64,000 bases of DNA. Origin: Micromonospora cathayae. GTDB lineage: Bacteria > Actinomycetota > Actinomycetes > Mycobacteriales > Micromonosporaceae. Of this stretch, positions 59,252 through 64,000 are shown one piece after another. The stretch spans positions 6,663,001-6,727,000 of the forward strand of contig NZ_CP118615.1 of assembly GCF_028993575.1 (NCBI RefSeq), read 5' to 3'. The notes under the pieces are model-generated. The model saw only the letters and a program-made list of their open reading frames with translations. It did no database searches and was not told the DNA's origin. Position 1 is the stretch's first letter; each line of letters begins with the position of its first letter. A program made the translations under genes and the position numbers.

Positions 59252-59937
59252 CCGCCGCTGATCTGGCCGCCGTCGTCGACCGCGCCCGCGTGATCCTGCT
59301 CGACTTCGACGGCCCGGTGTGCAGCATCTTCGCCCAGCACCCCGCGTCGGTCGTCGCCCACCGGTTACGCAAACTCCTCGTCGACCAGGCCGTGACCCTG
59401 CCGACCGAGATCCTGAACGAGCCCGACCCGCTCGCCGTGCTGCGCTTCACCGCCACGCTTGGCCGCCCGGCCGTCGTCCGACTGGTCGACGAGGCCATGA
59501 CCCGCGAGGAGGTCACCGCGGCCCGCACCGCCGAGCCGACCCCGTACGGGCGGGAAGTCATCGTCGCTGCCCAGCAGACCGGCCGCTTGGTCGCCGTCGT
59601 CTCGAACAACTCAGCCCAGTCGGTCCACGCCTACCTGAACGCCCGCCGGCTCACGTCGTACGTTCACCCGGTCATCGGTCGGCCCGAGGCCGCGCCCGAG
59701 CGGATGAAGCCGGACCCGTTCCCGGTGCTGGCCGCCGTGCGGGAGCTGGGCGCCGAGCCGAAGGATTGCGTCCTGGTCGGAGACTCGGTCAGCGACATCG
59801 AGGCCGCCCAGGCCGCCGGAGTCGCCGCCATCGGGTACGCCAACAAGCCCGGCAAGCACGAACGGTTCGCCGCCGCAGAAGCCGTCATCGACAGCATGGC
59901 TGAACTGGTGGCCGCTTTCGCCGTCGACGAGCTATAG
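59248..59937 (+). CDS. HAD-superfamily hydrolase
   Basis: The 229-residue protein has all four HAD motifs: motif I LLDFDGPVCS, motif II VVSNNSAQ, motif III KPDPFP and motif IV VLVGDSVSDIEAA. It has a helical cap of phosphoglycolate-phosphatase type. A phosphatase acting on a small phosphorylated molecule is expected. It is coupled to the korSA-like gene by a four-base overlap, so the repressor and hydrolase are made together. The hydrolase could destroy or form the ligand sensed by the repressor, which is an inference. Confidence 0.9.
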   Translation: MTAADLAAVVDRARVILLDFDGPVCSIFAQHPASVVAHRLRKLLVDQAVTLPTEILNEPDPLAVLRFTATLGRPAVVRLVDEAMTREEVTAARTAEPTPYGREVIVAAQQTGRLVAVVSNNSAQSVHAYLNARRLTSYVHPVIGRPEAAPERMKPDPFPVLAAVRELGAEPKDCVLVGDSVSDIEAAQAAGVAAIGYANKPGKHERFAAAEAVIDSMAELVAAFAVDEL

Positions 59938-59995
59938 CACCACACTCCGCACACGAGCGCCCCGGGAATTCGGCACCGGGGCGTTTCTCGTGTCG

Positions 59996-60463
59996 TCAGT
60001 CGACGTGCGGCATACGGCCCGCAAGGTAGTCCGCGATCTGGCGCCGCATCGTCGGATGGATGTCGAGCCCCGCCAGCTCATCGGGACGGAACCAGCCGAC
60101 GTGACTCGCCTCGTCGTTCGGAGCACAGGCCCCGCCCACCGGCCGCGCCAGCAACGTGACCTCGTACTCCTGACGAACCTCGCCGTCCGAGTACGCGATG
60201 ATGTGGCCCGGGTCGGAGTAGACGCCGAGGAGGCCGGTCACCTCGACCTCGACCCCGGTCTCTTCCAGGGTTTCCCGAATGGCGCACTCGGTCGGAGTCT
60301 CCCCGATCTCCATCTTCCCCATCGGCAACGCCCACTGACCGGTGTCCCGCCGACGCTGGAGCAGGATCGCGCCCTGGTCGTCGACGGCCAGCACGCCGCA
60401 GGCCGGAACCAGGGTGTTCGCCTTGGGCGCATCCGGGACGTTCCAGTACTCCACACGTCCCAC
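59996..60463 (-). CDS. Nudix hydrolase, possible Pif-type transfer-immunity protein
   Basis: The 155-residue protein has a full Nudix box (GKMEIGETP, then RETLEETGVEV) and flanking strands (GVLAVDDQGAILLQRRRDTG, EYEVTLLARPVGG). Nudix proteins hydrolyse nucleoside diphosphate-linked substrates. In pSAM2 the immunity gene pif encodes a Nudix-motif protein that blocks redundant transfer, so that role is a good candidate here. GGAGG before the GTG at 60463 decides the start over a longer frame. It lies two bases after the stop of the next regulator gene, in one operon with it. Confidence 0.88.
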   Translation of the reverse strand: MGRVEYWNVPDAPKANTLVPACGVLAVDDQGAILLQRRRDTGQWALPMGKMEIGETPTECAIRETLEETGVEVEVTGLLGVYSDPGHIIAYSDGEVRQEYEVTLLARPVGGACAPNDEASHVGWFRPDELAGLDIHPTMRRQIADYLAGRMPHVD

Positions 60464-60465
60464 CG

Positions 60466-61221
60466 TCAGACCTCCGCTCCCTGCCACGGCACCGCCGTAG
60501 CCCACACCCGGTCGAAGCTGTTCACGTAGTGCTCGAAGAGACCGCCACCGTCGAGCCTACGGAAGTGAAACGTCGGGTTGGCGCTGGCCGCCTCGCCGTA
60601 TGCGTGAGGGTTCACCAACACCTCGTCGTCGTACCGGAAGAGACTGTTGTAGAGCGTCGTCGGGTGTAGCCGGATCTCGCAGCCGTCGACGCCGGCCAAC
60701 TCCCGGTAGTACGTCAACGCCGCCCGGATCTTCGCGCCCAGCGTGCCGCCGAGCTGTTCCTCCCGGTCGCGCACCGCCACGGCATCACTCGCCGGATCAC
60801 CGAAGCAGAGCCGGACCTGAACGCCCACCGACAGTCGGTCGGCCAGCATCCGAGCCACCCGAGGCTGTGTCTGCGCGAAGAAGGTCCCCGAGTACACGAG
60901 CACGTCTATCCGTTCCTGCGCCTCAGACAGCAGCCGCAACCACAGCTCACGCGGCACCGACGCCCGATCCGGGTAAACCTCGATCAGCTCAGCCCGACTT
61001 GCCTCACCACGCCGGCCGTTGGCAGCCGCCACCACTTCCGGCCACAGGTACGCCTCTTCTGCCCCGAGCCGACGCGCCGCCGACCAACGATGCCGCCGAT
61101 GCGGAACCCGCCCGAGGTTGATCCACCGTTCCACCGTTTTCGGGTCGACGCCGCATTCATCGGCCAGGTCCTCAACCCTAATACCGCGACGCACCATGAC
61201 AGTCCGAAGACGTTCATTCAT
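60466..61221 (-). CDS. Helix-turn-helix regulator with PLD-like sensor domain
   Basis: The 251-residue protein starts MNERLRTVMVRRGIRVEDLA with an XRE-like helix-turn-helix (ECGVDPKTVERWINLGRVPH). A long domain follows: QERIDVLVYSGTFF, VQVRLCFGDPASDAVAVRDR, LTYYRELAGVDGCEIRLHPT, YNSLFRYDDEVLVNPHAYGE. This parallels the C-terminal domain of the GntR protein. Such domains are known from actinobacterial DUF5919-type regulators. Its stop lies 2 bp before the Nudix gene. Two copies of GGACGTTTC lie upstream and may be its operator. Confidence 0.82.
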   Translation of the reverse strand: MNERLRTVMVRRGIRVEDLADECGVDPKTVERWINLGRVPHRRHRWSAARRLGAEEAYLWPEVVAAANGRRGEASRAELIEVYPDRASVPRELWLRLLSEAQERIDVLVYSGTFFAQTQPRVARMLADRLSVGVQVRLCFGDPASDAVAVRDREEQLGGTLGAKIRAALTYYRELAGVDGCEIRLHPTTLYNSLFRYDDEVLVNPHAYGEAASANPTFHFRRLDGGGLFEHYVNSFDRVWATAVPWQGAEV

Positions 61222-61246
61222 TCTTCTATTGGACCTTTTCGAGGCG

Positions 61247-61276
61247 GGACGTTTCAACCCCGTCCCAGGACGTTTC
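61247..61276 (-). promoter_or_regulatory. Two GGACGTTTC direct repeats upstream of the second regulator
   Basis: GGACGTTTC occurs at 61247-61255 and 61268-61276, 21 bp apart, two helical turns. They lie 26-55 bp upstream of the regulator's start on the minus strand. They suit binding of the helix-turn-helix protein as a dimer in tandem. Confidence 0.6.
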
Positions 61277-61423
61277 GCAAAAGGCGAAGGCGTCTGGCGA
61301 CAGTCCGACCAGGCGGATGAATCGTGCGGGCAAAACCGGTTGACTCAACATAGCCGCAACCCGAACTCCCTGGTTTCGTGCTCGCCGCAATGGCCGCGAG
61401 ACGAGGCGAGAAAGCGGCTCGGG

Positions 61424-61460
61424 CGGGGTGCGGGGAGCAAGCGGTCTACCCCGCACCCCG
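61424..61460 (+). other. Perfect 12-bp hairpin upstream of a small ORF
   Basis: CGGGGTGCGGGG (61424-61435) pairs perfectly with 61449-61460 across a 13-base loop. It ends 20 bp before the ATG at 61481, next to the GGAGG ribosome site. It may limit translation or terminate upstream transcription. Confidence 0.6.
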
Positions 61461-61480
61461 ATCCGGAGAATGGAGGCCAG

Positions 61481-61774
61481 ATGACAGAGGCATCTCTCAG
61501 CAAAGGAGTCACTCCCGGAACGCTGCCCCGATACGACCAAGGTAGGAGGTTCGTCGTCCATATTCCGTTCGAGGCTCCGGGCCTCGACGCAGCCCTAGCC
61601 TTTGCGGAGCGGCTCGCCGATGCCCTAGCCTTCCTGCCCGCCATCGACCCCGGAGGCACCACAGTAAGTTATGAAGACGACCAGAACGCGCGCCACTTCG
61701 TGAAGTGTGATCGGAAAATCCCTGGGAGAAAGCGGTGCCAGCAGCGATCCAACCACGCCGACGATTGCCGATAA
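61481..61774 (+). CDS. Small protein, unknown, with C-terminal Cys/His cluster
   Basis: The ATG at 61481 follows GGAGG and gives 97 residues. The core (RFVVHIPFEAPGLDAALAFA, then ERLADALAFLPAIDPGG) looks like a beta-alpha fold. The tail (NARHFVKCDRKIPGRKRCQQ, then RSNHADDCR) places three cysteines and two histidines as a possible small metal knuckle. No family is recognised. It ends 22 bp from the end of the convergent OLD-like ATPase gene. Confidence 0.68.
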   Translation: MTEASLSKGVTPGTLPRYDQGRRFVVHIPFEAPGLDAALAFAERLADALAFLPAIDPGGTTVSYEDDQNARHFVKCDRKIPGRKRCQQRSNHADDCR

Positions 61775-61796
61775 TTGTCCGCCGAGAAGAGCTAAA

Positions 61797-63569
61797 CTAC
61801 TGGTCCTCCTGCAGGAACTTATGCACGCGGTCACGAACCCACTGAAGCTGATCACAGTCATCGGGGACAGGCGCGAGCGCCCTTTCCTGCTCACTCAGCA
61901 CATCCGAGGATGTTACAATTTCCCAATCCTCGCGCCCGAGTGCTTGGCGGGTTCGCTCTAACCACTCGCTTTTCGGGTCCGCCGCCTGAGCTAGACCCTC
62001 CATGTCCATAAGAAGCGCCTCGGGCGTACTTCCCGGCATAAAGTCAAGGTTACTGTCACACCACGACAACACCTGCCGCAACTGGCTTTCTTTCTGACCT
62101 GGGACAGATGTTCCCGAGGAACCATCCAGAGGAAGCGTAACCTTGCACTGCAGCAGCTCAAATACCGCTTTCTCGAGATCTACGTCTGGAACAGCCGAGG
62201 GCGACCCAGGAGCGGTGGCCGGCCGCTGATCGCCGTCCAGAAGAAGGAGACAACGCTTGCGCTCCGTCAAGGCAAAATTCGGAAGAAATTGGGCCTTGAT
62301 CGAACCTGCGCCCCCGGGAAGAACCCTAACCTCAAGCCGCGAGTTTGCAGCCTGACCCAGCTTCCTCGCCGCTTTCCGGACGATGGCAGCAGCAAGCACG
62401 TCCTCGACATACACCGTCCATTTCTCTTTACTGTCAACGCCTAAACGAAAAAATGCTTCAGACTGCTCCGACTCCTGTGCGACCAGATCAACCTTCCCAT
62501 CCGTCTCGCCCCGTTGGAAAACTTTGATGGCACAGGCAGGAAGGCCCCGAATGATCTGAGGCGAGTGAGTCGAAATGACTACTTGGAGTTTTCTCCGTTT
62601 AGCCTGATCCGAGATAAAAGCCATCAGCTTTTGCTGCGCACCCGGATGCAGCGACACCTCCGGCTCATCAAGAAGGATCAGAGAGCTAGGAGGCGCTGCG
62701 GCAATGGACTTCACCAGCATCACCACAGCGAACTCTCCGCTACCGGCAAATGCCTCCGAGTACCTCAGGTCAAGCGACCTCATGATAACTGTGGCGCCCT
62801 GCACGTCGAAATAGCTGTGCATCAGAATTTGGATCGAGTCGTATTCCCGGCCAAGGATCTCGGATATGGCAGCCGTAAGCTCGCTGTCCAGCGTAACGGC
62901 TGGCTGCACGATCCTCTCCGACTGATAAAACGTGTGGCTCTTTCGTCGGGTTAGAAGCGATCTTGCCACGTGGGATGAGCGCTTCCGAATCAATGCCTTC
63001 TTTGCTCCAAGCACTGCCGATTTTCTCCGGCTCGGGACATGGAAGAAGTACTTGTCATAGGCAGACAACTCCGACCGGAAATCGAGGTAGACCACACTTT
63101 TTGCAATGGCCTTCCATCGAGTAGCGGTTCTCTCCGGCGGCATCGGGTCACCAGGCTTCGAAGGAGGCATCCTCTGCATCCCATCCTGGAGAATCGGCCT
63201 TGCAGGTTCCCAGTAGTCCGGATCACCTTCACGGGTTATCCGGGATTTGACCACTTCTACAACCTCACCAACAGACTTCGCCAGATAACCGTAGATAAAC
63301 CGATGCCTGTCAGCCGTCCGGATAGGGTCAAGATTCGTAGAGAACCAATACTGGCCAAGGTTTGCGTTCTCAGGACTACCCTGTAGCGCCCTCAAAATAG
63401 CCGTCTTGTTCGTGCCGTTGGGACCGACCAGAACCGTGACTGGATGCATGAACTCGATGCGCGTTCCATCCCTCAGTCCGCGGAAACGTGGAAATCGGAT
63501 GTAACGGATGAAAGGTTCAAAGAGGCCAGCAGCGAGCATTTTGGCTAGGTCGGTGTGCACCTTGTCCAT
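61797..63569 (-). CDS. OLD-like ATPase with Toprim-type C-terminus
   Basis: The 590-residue protein has an N-terminal RecF/OLD-type ABC ATPase: Walker A VGPNGTNKTAIL near residues 47-58, an ABC-like signature (AFAGSGEFAVVML) near 273-286, Walker B SLILLDEPEVSLHPG near 290-305 and ISTHSPQII. The last 200 residues carry Toprim-type elements: an acidic VYVEDVLAA, then LLLLDGDQRP. Walker A is GPNGTNKT, where most family members have GxGK(S/T), so the glycine before the lysine is replaced by asparagine. OLD-family nucleases include phage defence proteins (P2 Old, Gabija GajA). GGAGGG before the ATG at 63569 sets the start. Base composition is below the host average. Defence is an inference. Confidence 0.85.
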   Translation of the reverse strand: MDKVHTDLAKMLAAGLFEPFIRYIRFPRFRGLRDGTRIEFMHPVTVLVGPNGTNKTAILRALQGSPENANLGQYWFSTNLDPIRTADRHRFIYGYLAKSVGEVVEVVKSRITREGDPDYWEPARPILQDGMQRMPPSKPGDPMPPERTATRWKAIAKSVVYLDFRSELSAYDKYFFHVPSRRKSAVLGAKKALIRKRSSHVARSLLTRRKSHTFYQSERIVQPAVTLDSELTAAISEILGREYDSIQILMHSYFDVQGATVIMRSLDLRYSEAFAGSGEFAVVMLVKSIAAAPPSSLILLDEPEVSLHPGAQQKLMAFISDQAKRRKLQVVISTHSPQIIRGLPACAIKVFQRGETDGKVDLVAQESEQSEAFFRLGVDSKEKWTVYVEDVLAAAIVRKAARKLGQAANSRLEVRVLPGGAGSIKAQFLPNFALTERKRCLLLLDGDQRPATAPGSPSAVPDVDLEKAVFELLQCKVTLPLDGSSGTSVPGQKESQLRQVLSWCDSNLDFMPGSTPEALLMDMEGLAQAADPKSEWLERTRQALGREDWEIVTSSDVLSEQERALAPVPDDCDQLQWVRDRVHKFLQEDQ

Positions 63570-63752
63570 GAGCCCTCCACCTTCACCTTCCCCGCACCAG
63601 CGGGAAGCCGAGTCAGCGCCGAGCCATCGTACTGGCAGCCGGAGCCACAACCACGACAGTCCTCGGTGGACTCGCCGGCCAGTTCAACGACCGGCACTGG
63701 AGCCGATGTCCCTGGGCTCGCTACAACTCACTGTCAAGTACTATCCCCACCC

Positions 63753-64000
63753 ATGCACCGAGCCAACGCATCTACAGCACCACAGCAAGACGTGATCAAC
63801 GGCCTTAAAACGCTTACCGAGAATCAACACCGAATGGTTGCGTCAGTTGTCCGCGCACTGAGGACACCAACGGAATTTATCGCGAATTCAAGTAGCGACC
63901 TTGTCGATGATCCGTTCATCGAAACTATGGCAAATTTCCTTGTCCTGCACCATGCCCTCCATGAAGAGCCACTGAGCAAGAAGCCATTCGAGTACGTTTT
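63753..64000 (+). CDS. N-terminal part of an unknown gene, cut by window end
   Basis: An ATG at 63753 opens a frame that runs without stop to the window end, 82 codons (MHRANASTAPQQDVINGLKT, then LRTPTEFIANSSSDLVDDPF, MANFLVLHHALHEEPLSKKP). It is helical and has lower GC than the host, like the divergent ATPase. Because the two share an intergenic region of about 180 bp, it may be the partner of the ATPase in a two-gene system. No family can be assigned from the fragment. Confidence 0.6.
   Translation, partial: MHRANASTAPQQDVINGLKTLTENQHRMVASVVRALRTPTEFIANSSSDLVDDPFIETMANFLVLHHALHEEPLSKKPFEYV

Larger units (their letters stand above)
51817..61221. mobile_element. Actinomycete integrative and conjugative element (AICE), core
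   Basis: The genes follow the pSAM2 plan: int, xis, repSA-type initiator, DUF2637 spread protein, FtsK-type translocase, pra and a divergent korSA-like repressor, with a Nudix gene near the end. The coordinates mark only the recognisable core. The 51.8-kb end is probably near one attachment site because int adjoins it, but no tRNA gene or direct repeat was found. The other end may lie past the window, in which case the OLD-like ATPase would be cargo. Confidence 0.88.

Noticed and set aside
63039..63386. Plus-strand ORF of 115 codons inside the OLD-like ATPase gene
   Set aside because: It is antisense to the Walker A half of the ATPase and has no ribosome site or fold.

Overview
The window is 64 kb of very GC-rich DNA with the codon bias of an actinobacterium. 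The gene content (glnE beside a GlnA2-type glutamine synthetase, nadE, panB, an F420-dependent NADP reductase, roadblock/LC7 proteins, an AICE of the pSAM2 type) fits Micromonosporaceae, probably Micromonospora. That placement is an inference from gene content, not from a marker gene. No rRNA, tRNA or CRISPR array was found.

Region 1 (1-15.8 kb) is mostly core metabolism: the end of a cut-off gene, glnE, a glutamine amidotransferase, an LD-carboxypeptidase, a small secreted protein, a large NACHT NTPase (possible NLR-like defence protein) with a perfect 16-bp palindrome upstream, a DUF350 membrane protein, glnA2, nadE, panB and an F420:NADP reductase. Region 2 (15.8-25.2 kb) has an RNB exoribonuclease, a histone-H1-like basic repeat protein, two roadblock/LC7 proteins, a TauD-type dioxygenase with an OsmC protein, a secreted cysteine-repeat protein, a LacI regulator, a 62-residue protein behind three operator-like sites, and an ArsR-SRPBCC pair.

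Region 3 (25.4-35.2 kb) is one co-directional cluster: ROK repressor, peptide-type ABC importer (lipoprotein, permease, a permease-ATPase fusion, second ATPase), a TIM-barrel isomerase and two Gfo/Idh/MocA oxidoreductases. It reads as uptake and oxidation or epimerisation of a carbohydrate or cyclitol. Region 4 (35.2-46.3 kb) is accessory: MFS exporter, methyltransferase, TetR divergent to an NTF2-like/NmrA-like pair, a secreted serpin, small membrane proteins, a PadR-ABC-FtsX operon and two small acidic proteins.

Region 5 (46.4-51.7 kb) is a scrap zone: a PIN/VapB-like toxin-antitoxin pair with a palindromic operator, a relic made of IS3 orfA fused to a Phd antitoxin remnant, a 35-bp echo of the 5' end of the rep gene found 7 kb away, an XRE regulator in a tightly overlapping three-gene operon, an AlpA-like protein and a lower-GC orphan gene.

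Region 6 (51.8 kb to the end) is an actinomycete integrative and conjugative element: integrase, excisionase, RepSA-type initiator, DUF2637 spread protein, small proteins, FtsK-type translocase, Pra activator, divergent KorSA-type GntR repressor with repeated operators, then HAD hydrolase, Nudix protein (pSAM2 Pif is a Nudix-motif protein), and a second regulator whose C-terminal domain resembles that of the GntR protein. Beyond this lie an OLD-like ATPase with Toprim-like motifs, probably defence cargo, and a divergent gene cut by the window end. Neither attachment site could be identified.
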